Assembly (NCBI GenBank): GCA_963971225.1
Contig: OZ020267.1
Span: forward strand, 36,732,989 to 36,796,988
Length of the DNA: 64,000 bases
DNA from: Melieria omissa
Taxonomy: Eukaryota; Arthropoda; Insecta; Diptera; Ulidiidae
Direction of reading: 5' to 3'
The notes beneath the pieces are model-generated. The model saw nothing but the letters and a program-made list of their open reading frames with translations, was not told where the DNA came from and did not search any database. Numbering within the stretch: position 1 is the first letter of the stretch; the number at the start of each line of letters is the position of its first letter. This document shows positions 53,210 through 64,000 of the stretch, piece by piece. The translations under genes and the position numbers were made by a program.

Positions 53210-54740
53210 ATATAAAAAATGTGTATCTCTTCTTTAAGAACATTGATAACCACTCTGTCGACATTGCCTATATTGAACAAGGTGCGTCTAGAAGAAACCC
53301 AATTCTATGACTTTTTGAAAACATGATCAGAAATTGATTAAAATTAGGGTTTGACTTTTAAATACATCAAAATTTAAATCTAAATTTTCTTCTTCACATC
53401 TCTAAGGATCCAGTAGACAAGCCAAGTCGAACTTCAAATTTCAATTCTGTTCTGCGAGTCACATCCCTTAGGATCGAGTAGACAACGCAAGTCGAATTTA
53501 TGCTTTCAAGACCTCAAACTGAATCAACTCGCTAAACTGAATCAACTCGGAAAAACATAATATTGCAGTACTTCAACGGCTTCAATCGTCTCAAAATTCT
53601 GGTAGTTCAGTAGTGTGTTTGGTCAAAGAGTCCCATACAAGATGAGATGTGTGAACCGATGGTCGTTAGTAGTAAGTTAGTTACTTGACTTATCTTAGTT
53701 TAAGTTAACTAGTTGCAATATAATTCAATAAAAAAAAAAAGAAAAAGAAAACAACTATTTTTAATGACTAATGCAATCCAAACTGACTGATCCATGATCT
53801 TCTCATGTAAAACTACTTCTTTTGCACTTTATGCACATAATTTTCTATACAAATTCTACTCAGCAACCTTAACCACTCAAGTAGCGGCTTTTGGTACACG
53901 AAAATTATTAAAGTTCAATAAATTTTCGCCGTTTAATTTTGGCAAAATAAATAAATCACAAAATATGCCGAAAATCTAAACCACTTTTGATCTGAAGAAG
54001 ACATCAAAACTGAGTACATACGCGTATCCGGCATTGATGCGAGCGACAGCATGTGTGGAAACTTAATAGAAATTCAAGTGGAACGAGTGCATTTGTACCT
54101 AAAAAGAGAAGAAGAAGAAGAAACAAACATTTAAAATACCACTCTATATAAATGGGCACAACAAACAAAATCCCCACACATGTTTATATATCGGCATTAA
54201 TACACACACACACACACACACACATGCACGCATGCATACAGATTGAAAAAGAAGCGGGCCCACCACTGGTTAAAGGACACACTCGAAAGTCAAAACGTCG
54301 AGCCGGAAGCGGGCAGCAGCACATTAAACATTTTATTACACGCACCGAAAAGGGGAAAGCAAACAGCAGCGGCAGCTCGTCGCACATTTTTCAAATTTGC
54401 ACATTTATTGCCAACTTATGGAGGGCAAGAAAGCAAACAACCAGCAGCAAGTTAATGTAGTCGACAGTGCCAGCAATAAACACGTAACGGCCAAGTGTCC
54501 TGCGAATCTGTGTGTGTGAGTGTGTGTGTGAGAGCGAGTGTGAGAGTTGTGTGTGTGTGTGTGTATGTGTTCCTGTGAGGTTACTTGATATGAATTTTTG
54601 AAAAATAAGTAAAGGTTGTTGGCCATTGAATACCAAATTAATTCCACAGATAATGCAACTTGAGCGCGTTGCTGGCATTTTGTTGCTCCGCGTGCCACAA
54701 AAAAATGTAGCGGAACTTATGGAATTTTAAATGATGCGAA
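53210..54740. other. Noncoding stretch with CA and TG microsatellites
   Basis: CA run at 54201-54224 and TG-rich run at 54509-54569. GAAGAA patch near 54107. A frame at 54152-54460 is built on the CA run and has no other support. Confidence 0.4.
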
Positions 54741-54746
54741 TGGATT

Positions 54747-54815
54747 ATGTTAGGTTAGGTTAAAGAGGCTGCCTGGGCCAAAAGACCAAGAAGCCATTGT
54801 GATACCCATTGAGAT
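54747..54815 (-). repeat. 3' end of a non-LTR element with CCTAA tail
   Basis: Minus strand: GGGTATCACAATGGCTTC, GCCCAGGCAGCCTC, then AACCTAACCTAAC. No coding part is attached. Confidence 0.5.
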
Positions 54816-55230
54816 ACAAAAAGGAAAAAGTAAGAAAAGTAGAGAAACAAATTTAACAATTTTTTGAATGAATCCTGGCAAGTATCTTATGTTGACTGAT
54901 CTGAGGTCGTCCAAGTTGTCGAAGAAAGGAGAGCCTTAGGATTTCCATCTACGAATGGAGGGAGCCGGCAGTGACTATAAATTAGACATATTTTGCCGCG
55001 TTCAACTGATTTTTTAATCCATTTTTTCATACTTTGAACCGCTCATTCTTCCATAGTCATTAAACAAAAACTCTTGCTGCAAATTACCCGCATTTGTATT
55101 GCAATTAAAAGGATTTACTTTCATACAGTACAAACGGCCAAAGCACAAAGTATGCGCACAAAGAGACACACATTTTTATTTTTAATGTAGAGCAGACATG
55201 ATTTAGTGTACGATTTTTCGATTTTGATGT
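54816..55230. other. Noncoding stretch
   Basis: Nothing recognised. Confidence 0.3.
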
Positions 55231-55232
55231 TC

Positions 55233-55866
55233 AAGAACCTCAGATTTGGTGAAAAATTACATGAGCCAACAAATTGTGGCGCTAAAGTTGGGTCAAATGG
55301 CGTCGCATTTCAAAGTTCACAAAAAAAAGCTGAGAAATTTGACAAATTGCTCCTCAGCTGCTCAGAAGTTGCTCTAAGAGGGTTAAAACCTATGACTGGC
55401 CCCTACTAGTTTTCCCTACTGAACATTTTTTCCAAACATATTTATACCCTATCTCCAACCCTTAACACGGCTCCCATACAAAATGGTCGTTTCTATAAAA
55501 TACGCCCCAACTGATCCCAGGTTGCCTCCAGATGTGTCAAATGTAAGACCGACACTCATTTATTTTACCTTCCGAATGTTTCTTCCAAACATAGCTACTC
55601 GTTATATCCAAGTTTTAAGGAGGCTGCCATACAAAATTGGCCGCTTTCTATGGAATTGGCTTCCCACTTGTAAAAGTATACGAGGAAACATCGTATCTCG
55701 GAAACTACTGAGCCGATTTGGATGATTTATTCAGCGATCGCCAACATTCTTGAGTACAAAAAATACAAAATTAATTAAGGTTCATAATTTCACCACCAGA
55801 GGGCGTCTCCCATACAATCGGAGCTGTGAGGTTGTCAACTTTGGGGTTTGGAGGAAGCAAAAATTA
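55233..55866 (-). repeat. Interspersed repeat, inverse copy of 21753-22404
   Basis: Matches the 22-kb repeat along its length in inverse orientation, for example CTCATGTAATTTTTCACC against CTCATGAACTTTTTTACC and the GACGCCC/GGGCGTC block with CACCACCAGAGG. Non-coding. Confidence 0.7.
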
Positions 55867-56093
55867 AATAAAATAAATTAAATTAAAATTAAATTGCATT
55901 GTCGAAGGTCTATTTATCCGAAGGTCTATTTATCTGCCCATTTCGTATTTATTAATAATTAATTTTAATAATTTTTTATTAATTTTAATTTATAATTAAT
56001 TTTAATTTTAGTCAAATGTGAAGTTAGATTAGGTTCAGAGAAGGTATACGGAAATTTTATTCTAAGGCATTATTGCCTATTGCAGTCATAGAT

Positions 56094-56311
56094 TTTAACT
56101 TTCTAAGCTTTGCTAAGAGCAGTTGTGGTTCAAGTTGTTGAATTTCCCAGCTTTTTTGTGAGCTTTGACCCCACCATGACCCCACTTTAGCTGCACAATT
56201 TTTTGGCTCATGTAATTTTTTCATCAAGCCGCAAAAAATTAGAGGTTCCTCAGCATCGAGAACTCATTATTAAAAATCTAAATACAACACTAATCCATGT
56301 CTAATGTACAG
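56094..56311 (+). repeat. Interspersed repeat, direct partial copy of 22240-22455
   Basis: Shares TAGATTTTAAC, AGCTTTTTTGTGA, TTGGCTCATG, AAATTAGAGGTTCC and AGCATCGAGAAC in order with the 22-kb copy. It lies 228 bp from the inverse copy, making a local inverted pair. Confidence 0.7.
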
Positions 56312-57890
56312 CAAATAAAAAATCCTGCTAAACTTTTGAGAGCACGACTGAATATTGCTGAAGGCAGACGGCAAGGCCAGCAGTTGGCAGATTGAAGCGG
56401 CCGCTGGCGAAATCGACAGCATGTATGTAAAAAGCCAGCGAGCACACAGTGAGTCAAAGCCGGACTAGTGAAGAGACAGAAACAAAGGAGGGAAAGAGAG
56501 AACGAGTTACCGCAGCAGCGCAAATAGAAAATCAGCAAACCGTAGGTAAACAATGCTGCGGTTTTTCTGCATTTGCCGCATACAGAATGCTGGCATTTTT
56601 TTACTTTTAAATGTTCTTTCTACCTGCAACGACTATGAAATGCAGCAAATAGTAAAAAAGCACATAAAGTGAGAGAAATTGTTTTTGTTTTTTGTCTGAC
56701 AACGCTTTTTCACATTTGCACAGTGGCAAGTGCAGTCTCGACCATTGGCAGTGAAATGTGGTAGAACCGTTAGGCGAACAACATGCAGCAGCAACAAGCG
56801 CGCATCCAGTTACGGTGGCAGGTTGTCGGCGCCGCTGTCAGCCGAGTGGGTTGATTTGCATTTGGACTGCTTTAATTACACATTGGTGGATGCTGCCGTG
56901 CAGCGGCGCCAAGAACATTTTCCAATTTCAGCTAAATGCAAATACTTACATACATGGTCGGTCGGTGCTGATGCTGCGATTTTTCACCGATTGAAATCAT
57001 TTCAAATTCCCGCGTAATTCCAGTTGTCGAATAGAGCGCAACGGGAATTGCAGTCAGCGGAGGCAGCGCGAGCAGAAAAGCTGAAATTTCAGCGCATAGT
57101 TGATTTGACGCAGCTTTTCCATGTGACAGACAAACGGTAATTAGAAAGCATTCACATGCTAAGCTACAATAACAAACAGCAACATTAATGTCGAAAAAAA
57201 TGGTCGAAAAAAACTGTAGTAGGGAAAATTAATTAAGCTGAAGTCGAAGTAAAATTCAATCTGCATTGCGAATTAGGTTTTCAAAAACTGCTTCTGCTGC
57301 CGAATGACAACGTCAAACCGTTGCTTACACTTTTACCAAACAAAACAGAAGAACAACAATTGAAAACTAACTTGCTGGGAACTTAAGTTACCCGTTGAGC
57401 AATTTCGGCGGCTTAGTGTTGAGAAGTTAACCATTCGACACATAACAACAATGCCCAAGAGCGCCAAATTTACATAAACAAATTGCAGCAGTTTGGCGAA
57501 AAGTTGCTCCAAATAAGCGATAAGCCGGGCGTTGAAAACGCAAAGTTTTTGCTGTCTGCTGTCTGCGTCCATTGTTGTGGCCCAATCGAGCAGGAAGCAA
57601 GCAACACTATTCGCCTTAGAGCAGTGTGCTTCAAGCGATGGTTGCGTTCAATTTTGGTGAGATGAGTATTCCGATGTGGAGAAAGCAATCTTAAAAGTAG
57701 GTTTTATGAAGAAAAACAAAAACGAGGTTTTAGATGACAAAATTTGTTTTGCTGGTAAAAATTCGAAATATAAACTTGCTGGAGATAAATGTTCAATTAA
57801 ACTAATGTCCAAAATGGATTTGGTGTTGATGAGAGCAACACAAAGTATATGCAGGGACTTCCGAAACTAGGGTCTCAAGTCAAGACTGAC
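56312..57890. other. Noncoding stretch, partly GC-rich
   Basis: Mixed composition with overlapping short frames on both strands. No domain is recognised. Nothing assignable. Confidence 0.35.
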
Positions 57891-57894
57891 TTTC

Positions 57895-58142
57895 CATGTT
57901 CCCAAGGAATTCGTCTGCCATAAACAGCAGCAATGAGGAAGATAACTAACTAGATAGAGGCAACTAGGAGATAAAGTCAAGGATTACTTTAGCCAATAGG
58001 TGCTACTGCGGTCTTGGTAGGAAACTGAGTAGCACGCAACTCTCTCGAGCGATAACGCTTGCACTCTATGGCGCGGAAGCATGGATAGTGTCACAAAACG
58101 CCATAGCGGCCCTTGCAGTGTTCGGGAGAAAGGTCCTTCACT
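57895..58142 (+). pseudogene. Non-LTR reverse transcriptase C-terminal fragment
   Basis: Reads FHVPKEFV near 57895 and then, from 57970, IKSRITLANRCYCGLGRKLS and TLALYGAEAWIVSQNAIAAL, typical of the thumb region after the YADD palm in non-LTR-type reverse transcriptases (usual form IKRRI.LANRCYYGL...LLYGAEAW). A frame disruption lies between the two parts. Sequence after 58142 (to 58846) has no recognisable coding. Confidence 0.7.
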
Positions 58143-58846
58143 AACTCTTCTGCGCTCTTCAAATTGGCGACAACTATTGAATATGAAGGAATGGACGCAG
58201 CACATGGAATAGTCTTACCGGCTATTGACGTATTTAAATCTGCTTGGCAGTCTCGTTGAGAGATTTGCTGCAGCTGAGGACAGTCTTTGACCGCATTCAG
58301 AGCCCAAAGAGCGAATTGGCTGCCCGATAGAATCAAAATATCTCTTTCCGATAACCCGTTAATCCCGTTAAGTCAATCAGAGGCTGCACAGTTTGCTGTT
58401 ACTTTGGCTTGGAAGACACTGCAGTGATCTGGCAGCCAGCGTTTTAAGTTTCAATTTAGTCCTTCGGAGAAGATACCTCAACCCACCCGACGAAGAAGTT
58501 TTCATATATCCGTACGCGTCAAACTACCTTACGTGGACGTCGCCGCTAGCGGGAGTCTCATTTAGTTCCCATTCGGCTATTGATGGGTTTGAAACTTGAT
58601 AGTCCTTACCAAAGGACAACCTAAGTGTCATGTTATTTATGTTCTGAGATATGCCGTTCAACAAATTTAAAACAGTTGAGCGCCTATTTGGCTCCAACTC
58701 TCCAATGCGAGGAAGCTTGCATCGTGATGTTGGCATTGGCAGTCAATAGTCTTCCCAGCATATCTAGTGGGATTAAGTGTAGCACAATGTCCAATGTTTC
58801 TAAGTTTCATTAGTGGGAGTAGTTCCCCCCAGGAATTTTGATCAGT
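58143..58846. other. Unassigned stretch
   Basis: An 81-aa minus frame (58091-58336, containing LSGSQFALWALNAVKDCPQL) and a 70-aa minus frame (58524-58736) look moderately protein-like, but I do not recognise either. They may be transposon fragments. Confidence 0.25.
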
Positions 58847-58859
58847 ATTTGGGAGTGAG

Positions 58860-59191
58860 CAACCGCCGTAGCTCAGCTGGCTGGTGCGTTGGGCCGCAAG
58901 TCAAATGAGACGCTCGAACCCAGGTTCAAGACTCCGTTGCTGCTAATACCGAAAAAAAGAACAAAAAACAAAAATTTTTCTTTCGGCGTCTGTCCTCTCA
59001 GCAGGAAATGGCAAGCCTCTATGAGCAAAATTGCCTATGAAAAAGCTCCCAACTCGCCATTCGGAATCGGCATAAAATTGTAGGTCCCTTCCTACCCTGT
59101 AAAAATTCGCCCACACAACACGGTTGGTTGCGGGTAGCTAGGCCTTAGTCTCGTAATCGGGCTGTCGTGCCAGTCAAGAAGAAGAAGAAGA
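58860..59191 (+). mobile_element. Full-length tRNA-derived SINE with 13-bp TSD
   Basis: Head CCGCCGTAGCTCAGCTGG (box A) and AGGTTCAAGACTCC (box B), body of about 240 bp, tail of five GAA units. Flanks ATTTGGGAGTGAG (58847-58859) and ATTTGGGTGTGAG (59192-59204) match at 12 of 13, a typical LINE-mediated duplication. 332 bp. The same family occurs at 45943-46286, with diverged relatives at 12918 and 29530. Confidence 0.9.
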
Positions 59192-59204
59192 ATTTGGGTG
59201 TGAG

Positions 59205-59760
59205 ATCTATTCCCCAATGAAGTCCACCAGACTATAATTTCATATAACAAAAGAGGTCGAACCAAGGCGGTGTGTAACAAGTGTACAATACGAGGTATTG
59301 TGCCCCATACATTGCCTATCATCTTCTTAAAGGGCAATATCGCCTTTCTTGGCTCTCTCCAGGACATTGGATTTCCAGCTGCATTTTCTGTCTAAAAATA
59401 CTTAGCTTTCCCAGAGAAATTCAGAGAGATCCCAGAGAGGTCGCCGAAGTATAATCTCTGCTATTCGATGTTGTTGGTGAAGAGCAGAAGTTCGGTTTTA
59501 TGAGGGTTGACTCAAAGACTGCATTTCAAGGCCCAAGTCGAGAGGATGTTCAAGCCAAGGCAAGACATTCCTGATTGTAGATGAAATTTTTCTGGAGACC
59601 GCAATAGCAACATTATCTCGCCCTCTGCAGACGCTTTAGCCGTTGGGTAAGTTACTAGAATCCACACTTCGAACAAACCACAAATAAGCAGACCTCGCAT
59701 GAAGCATAACAGGATCTCTGATGCCTCTAGCTAGACATTGTATTGTAGAATAACATCGGA
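59205..59760 (-). pseudogene. Non-LTR reverse transcriptase fragment, palm to thumb
   Basis: On the minus strand: GRDNVAIAVSRK near 59620 at the position of the YADD box (catalytic YADD decayed), STWALKCSL*VNPHKTELLLF, NFSGKAKYF, then ILPFKKMIGNVWGTIPRIVH and TALVRPLLLYEIIVWWT. These are in the usual order for Jockey/R1-like reverse transcriptases. Several stops and frameshifts. The SINE with its duplication abuts its downstream side. Confidence 0.75.
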
Positions 59761-61725
59761 CGGTGGCAATCATTAACAACATGAAAAATTACATTTGTAC
59801 ATGAAAAATTTCAGTTTCTAGAAATATCTTAAACTTTCTCTACAAAGATCTTAATAAGCTGAAACTCGAAAAGTATTCGGTCTTTGAGAACATGTTTTGG
59901 TTTTTGGTATCATTGGTCGACCACAACCCTCGGGCTGGCGAGGCAAGGTACTACCCGCCTTATAACGGTGACAGAAATTGGTTTTGAACTTTGGCAAACT
60001 TCTTTACATAGAATAGAATAGTAATAGAGTCATAGATGACAGAAAGTGAGTCCTAGAGAAACTCTTTCGCAAGCAAAGTACAGATTTGATAAGCATGACC
60101 CCCTAGTTTACTAATTAACTTACACACTAACCAGTTTGCAGACCGCTGCTCAGAGCTAAAGCTGCTGATCGGTTGATGTGTCTTGGAGGATGTTTCACTT
60201 CGAACGTTGCAAAGTGTAATCTGCAGCACGGATATTCCGCTTCACTCTCAGTGGAAGCATGACCGAACGTCGAATTTGGGGGCTGTAAAGTTTTTAGAAC
60301 TTTCTGTTTTTATGCTGGGCGCACATTTTACTGACACTTTCGCAACTCATGAGCACTCAAAGTAGTAAGGACTCCCATCAAAAGTGGATGATAATTAGGT
60401 GCCGAGGCGCAAATGTTTTGCTACATATTTATAAACTCTTGCGGTGTGAAGCCTTTCTAGTACAACAGATGCTGCTGTCGTCCTACCGAATTTTACGCCC
60501 TTCGATCTCATTACACAAGCAAAAACACTCAATTTATTGCTCGCTTTCGCATAGCTGCGAAATAAATAGTAATTAGAAGCCAATTTGCAGCTTTTGTGGT
60601 CACAACAGAATTTTCGGCTGCCAGCAAACAACATTAATTCAGCACATCAGTCCAATGAAACCAGGTCAGGCTAAAAGCAATGGCGGCAAATTGCAAACAA
60701 AACACATACACACACACATACACACAAACTGTTGAAAAATACCAAAACTTGGGACGGCGATTCGGGGGCCAACTGTGAGTTGTATTCAAAATACACGAGG
60801 GAGGAAATTTGCCTGCGTATGAGATCAGGCGGAAAACAATCACAACAACAACAATGCAATGACAACAAGTGCCAAAACAAAGCGGTAACTAACATTGTTG
60901 AAATAGCAGCAACAACAACAAGAACAATGGGCCAGCAACAAATATGTCCATATTGAGCCAATGCTAATATTGAGAGCATTTGGCAGCGACATGCAAACCA
61001 AGTTGGCAACGACACCCGCTACCCGCACTCGCACTCGCACGCACGGACGCAGTCACCAGGGCGCTGGTGTGCGTTGGAAATATGGACGCACGACTCTTTC
61101 GTTTATTGGCATTTTCACAAATTTCCAGCAACAGCAACGCATGCCACAGATAGTGCGGTGGCAACGTTGGCCGCAGCAGCAATAACAAAAATCCCTTGCT
61201 GGTCACTTTGATTTTCAGTGGCGCTCGAGTTGTACGTGCGTGTGTGTGTATGTGTGTGCATGTGTGTGTGGACGCTATAAATGTTTATGTAGCTGATGCC
61301 AAGGATTTTTGGTTTTGTACGCAAGTTGACTGCAACGTTGCTGCTGTTGCCCTGTTGAAGCTGGCCCAGTTAGTGCAAATTGACGTGTGTACATGTGTCG
61401 AAGCTTAGGCTGTGAATACATTCCATAAGGCATCAAAGGGATTAATATCAAATGACTGTGGACAGCAACGATGAGAGCTTGAAAATATTTCTATGAATTT
61501 AGTATTCAGTGAATTTATGGGCGTGGCTGATAATAGAGTTAGTTGTAATTTTGACAATAGATTTCTGTTTAAATTTGCCTTTAAATTTTAGCTTCAATTC
61601 ACTTTTATTTAACTTTTTATGAAACATTTATGATTTTCGATTTGTTGCACAAAGAATTTCCGGTTTTTAAAATACTTTTTGAAGCGCAACAGATATCGTT
61701 TCAACAGAGAGATATGGGGTATTAA
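59761..61725. other. Noncoding stretch with CA/TG microsatellites
   Basis: CA-rich run at 60702-60727 and TG-rich at 61233-61270, CAA/CAG-rich patches at 60836-60945 and 61120-61185. A 114-aa minus frame over these is compositional. No gene is recognised. Confidence 0.4.
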
Positions 61726-61730
61726 TCTGA

Positions 61731-62525
61731 AAAGGTTCTATTGGGCACACTTCATACTTCACAGTACTGTCAAGTACTGTACTTCATTGTCGCGTTGACA
61801 GCGAATTCAAATGCTCAATAGTTCTATTCTGCAACAAAGCAAGCACTGCATCATTCGAAAACCTTTTCGCTACAGCAGCGACAGTGCTTTGTTCTGTTGT
61901 GAAGCAAAACATCAAAACAGAAAGCTATAATGAGGTTAAGTAACGGTAAATCACAGCAAGCACACCAAGTGAAGTAGAACTTCTTTTTCACACCGAGTGA
62001 AGCAGAACTTCTACTTCACACCGAGTGAAACAGAACTTCTACTTCACACCGAGTGTATCACGAGTTAAATAAATATCGAAAAAAACATGTGTTAAATGTG
62101 CGTTTTTTTAGATTAATGTTGTTGTAATGCTTGAAATGCAGCCCAGATTCCACACAAAATACCAAAAACAAACATCAGCTACTCAGATCGTGCAAAACAA
62201 AACACCGTATGCTTGAAAATGTTCTACTTCAGTGCTTCACTTCAGTCTTGTTCTACTTCAGTGTTGTTCTACTTCCGTGTTGTTCCACTGCAGTATTGTT
62301 CTATGTTACTTCAGTGTTGTTCTACTTCAGTGTTGTTCTACTTCAGTGTTGTTCTACTTCAGTGTTGTGCTACTTCAATGTTGTTCTACTTCAATGTTGT
62401 TCTATACTTCAAAAGCTTTCTTCACTGCAGTACTTGTTTTGTAGTGAAAGTGGAGAAGAGCGACAGTATTTGAAAGCACAGCGATGGCTTACAAGCCATT
62501 TTTATAGTGCTTGCGCCGCTCTTTA
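61731..62525 (+). mobile_element. hAT-like MITE with two minisatellites, copy 3
   Basis: The left terminus (AAAGAGCTGCAC) is missing. The copy starts at AAAGGTTCTATTGGGCAC and ends GCGCCGCTCTTTA. Four 28-bp CACACCGAGTG units (about 61960-62060) and about ten 16-bp TGTTGTTCTACTTCAG units (about 62222-62405), more than in the other copies. The 163-aa frame across it is an artefact of the 16-bp repeat. Confidence 0.8.
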
Positions 62526-62678
62526 CTCAGTACAAAGGCGCACCGAGCATTTCATTTTTGGGAAGTTCCGTACACAACTTTTGAACCCAATACCATTTAA
62601 AATCATATTTTTCGATCAGTGACGCACATAGGGGGATTTTCGGGGTTCGAACCCCTTCAAATATATATATATGAAGCC

Positions 62679-62832
62679 TGTGTGTTGGTTTGAAGTTCTT
62701 TTATTTCTTGTCAAGTAAAATTGGGGTTACAAAACGTGGTTCCTGACCGAATCGCGTGATGGCGAATGAGAAGGGCAGCCAACGTGGGAGTGACGTCAGC
62801 AGAGTTGCATTTGGCTGCATGTGGTTGCCACA
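62679..62832 (-). repeat. Candidate short 3' LTR
   Basis: On the minus strand, starts TGTGGCAACC after a purine tract GGGAAGGGGAG, contains AATAAAAGAAC and ends in CACACA. Position directly after the integrase gene fits a 3' LTR. The partner LTR lies outside the window, so the call cannot be confirmed here. Confidence 0.35.
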
Positions 62833-62866
62833 TGGCTCCCCTTCCCGAAGAAAAAAAAAAATTTGT

Positions 62867-64000
62867 TTAAGCTGCAAAACGTACGACCTTTTTGGGTTTC
62901 GAAGCTGTACCGCTCTCTTCCCTCGTCGCAGCGCTATTGACGCATCCCGGGCTGTCTACAATGTTCATTTCTACGTACGCAGGCTTCAGTCGATCGACGG
63001 AAACGTTACAGGCCTTTCCGTTGAGGAGGATTGTGAAGTACTTGCTATGCCTGTTTAAGACTTTATAGGGTCCGTCATATGGGTGTGAGAATGAAGGTCC
63101 TATTTGCCCGCGGCGGACGAAGACGTGGCTGGTGTGTTTCAAATCCTTGAATTTAAAAACAGGATGTTTTGCGTGGCGCGACATCCGTTCAGGGGTCAAG
63201 CCGTGGAATTGATTTCGTAAAATTTGTACCAGGTCGGGTGCGTTAGTTTCTTGTGCGGAGGGAGCGAGGAACTCTCCAGGTAAACGAATTGTTTCGCCGT
63301 AAACTAGTTCGGATGGAGTAGCGTTGATATCTTCTTTCCAAGACGATCGCAAGCCTAGCAAAACGGCCGGCAGGGCGTCGTACCATGATTCGTTGTGGCA
63401 GAACAACGCCGCCTTGAGCTGTCGATGAAGCCTTTCAACAAGGCCATTTGCCTGTGGGTGATACGCTGTGGTTGTGATATGCTTTGAACCCAAGAGCTCA
63501 TTAAGTTTTTTGAAAATCTCTGACTGGAATTGTACACCCTGGTCCGAAGTGATCTTAGCTGGTATACCGTATCGAGCGATCCAATTAAGCATGAACGCAC
63601 GCGCGACCGTGTCTGCCCTTGCATCTTCCAGGGGGATTGCTTCGGGAAAACGCGTAAATCGATCGATGATTGTGAGACATTGTCGACATCCTCTTGACGG
63701 GGGCAGCGTTACTAAGTCGATGTGGATGTGCTGGAAGCGTTGGGTTGGGGGTTGGAAATTTTCAATTGGGGAGACGTTATGCCTGGTGATTTTATTGCGT
63801 TGGCAGGGAATGCATGTTTTGGCCCAGTTGCGGCAGTCTTTGTTAATAGATGGCCACACGTAGCGCTCCGCAACGAGCTTCCTCGAACCGCGTTGTCCGG
63901 GGTGAGAAAGCGAGTGAAGTGAATGGAAAACTTGCTTTCTTAAGGCTTTCGGTACGTAAGGGCGTGTTCTCCCAGTTGAGACATCACAGTATATTGTAAT
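62867..64000 (-). CDS. Ty3/gypsy integrase end of pol, partial, CsRn1-like
   Basis: The frame is open from the window edge (378 codons, stop at 62867-62869). Near the edge lies the His/Cys zinc region, HSLHSLSHPGQRGSRKL, then WAKTCIPCQRNK. The integrase core follows with HIDLVTLPPSRG (Asp), ITSDQGVQFQSE (Asp) and NGLVERLHRQLKAAL (Glu), with exactly 35 residues between the last two (DD35E). The C-terminal part has FVRRGQIGPSFSHPYDGPYK, a chromodomain-free GPF/Y-like module, and ends KKVVRFAA. DRFTRFPEAIPLED and AYHPQANG resemble the CsRn1 clade of Ty3/gypsy. No envelope-like frame follows before the putative LTR. No break is seen in this part; protease and reverse transcriptase would lie beyond base 64000. 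Confidence 0.9.
   Translation of the reverse strand: MTIYCDVSTGRTRPYVPKALRKQVFHSLHSLSHPGQRGSRKLVAERYVWPSINKDCRNWAKTCIPCQRNKITRHNVSPIENFQPPTQRFQHIHIDLVTLPPSRGCRQCLTIIDRFTRFPEAIPLEDARADTVARAFMLNWIARYGIPAKITSDQGVQFQSEIFKKLNELLGSKHITTTAYHPQANGLVERLHRQLKAALFCHNESWYDALPAVLLGLRSSWKEDINATPSELVYGETIRLPGEFLAPSAQETNAPDLVQILRNQFHGLTPERMSRHAKHPVFKFKDLKHTSHVFVRRGQIGPSFSHPYDGPYKVLNRHSKYFTILLNGKACNVSVDRLKPAYVEMNIVDSPGCVNSAATREESGTASKPKKVVRFAA

Noticed and set aside
58862..58935. Possible tRNA gene (box A and box B present)
   Set aside because: No acceptor stem. It is followed by a SINE body and GAA tail and flanked by a 13-bp duplication, so it is a SINE head.
62131..62622. 163-aa frame with VLFYFSVVLLQCCSTS repeats, resembling a membrane protein
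   Set aside because: Produced by the 16-bp minisatellite of the MITE. Similar frames occur in all three phases and in the other copies.

Overview
The window looks like gene-poor intergenic or intronic DNA from a large insect genome, most likely a higher dipteran. This rests on the repeat content (irritans- and cecropia-type mariners, hAT- and TTAA-type MITEs, RNase H-bearing non-LTR retrotransposons, a Ty3/gypsy element of CsRn1 type, tRNA-headed SINEs), on frequent GTT/CAA runs and GT/CA microsatellites, and on an AT-rich background. A tephritid-like fly is a guess from general appearance only. I found no convincing host protein-coding exon, rRNA or functional tRNA in 64 kb. Almost everything that can be identified is mobile or satellite DNA.

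Layout. 0-9 kb: partial GTGTTGCCAG-family repeats, a 634-bp hAT-like MITE (2879-3512), the first of three copies of a hAT-like MITE carrying two internal minisatellites (4010-4794), and small TTAA-flanked MITEs. 8.8-10.1 kb: a 5'-truncated non-LTR retrotransposon inserted, with a 12-bp target duplication, into a repeat whose uninterrupted copy lies at 4.8-5.26 kb. 10.5-17 kb: old tandem units, a TTAA-flanked element ending in GGGGG (12039-13470), a decayed mariner, and a 984-bp TA-flanked MITE. 18.7-22.5 kb: MITEs, the second minisatellite MITE and a 495-bp TTAA MITE. 22.5-28 kb: mostly unique noncoding DNA. 28.1-31.2 kb: an uninterrupted irritans mariner (348 aa), an internally deleted mariner, a SINE and RNase H fragments. 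34.46-35.46 kb: a 1-kb pentanucleotide satellite in two pure blocks (TCTCC then TCACC). 35.5-37.1 kb: non-LTR fragments and a perfect 145-bp tandem duplication. 37.7-39.1 kb: a degenerate purine-rich tandem array. 41.2-45.8 kb: the most informative locus. 45.9-52 kb: SINE, deleted cecropia-type mariner, decayed IS630/Tc1/mariner-type element. 53-60 kb: non-LTR 3' ends and reverse transcriptase fragments, a SINE with clear target duplications, and inverted copies of the 22-kb repeat. 61.7-64 kb: third minisatellite MITE and the integrase end of a Ty3/gypsy element running off the window.

The 41-45 kb locus is a second copy, in inverse orientation, of the TTAA MITE at 20.3-20.8 kb. Here it has been split twice: by a non-LTR element (41298-42346) and by a complete 2.7-kb DNA transposon (42698-45391) encoding an uninterrupted 580-aa DDE transposase of the Mutator-like-domain type. 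The 20-kb copy is the empty site and fixes the target duplication as exactly TTAA. TTAA together with this transposase type points to the Kolobok superfamily, although Phantom/MULE relatives share the domain. This element, with its antisense ORF near the left end and a possible 3' intron, is the strongest candidate for something not yet described. I cannot test novelty without a database search.
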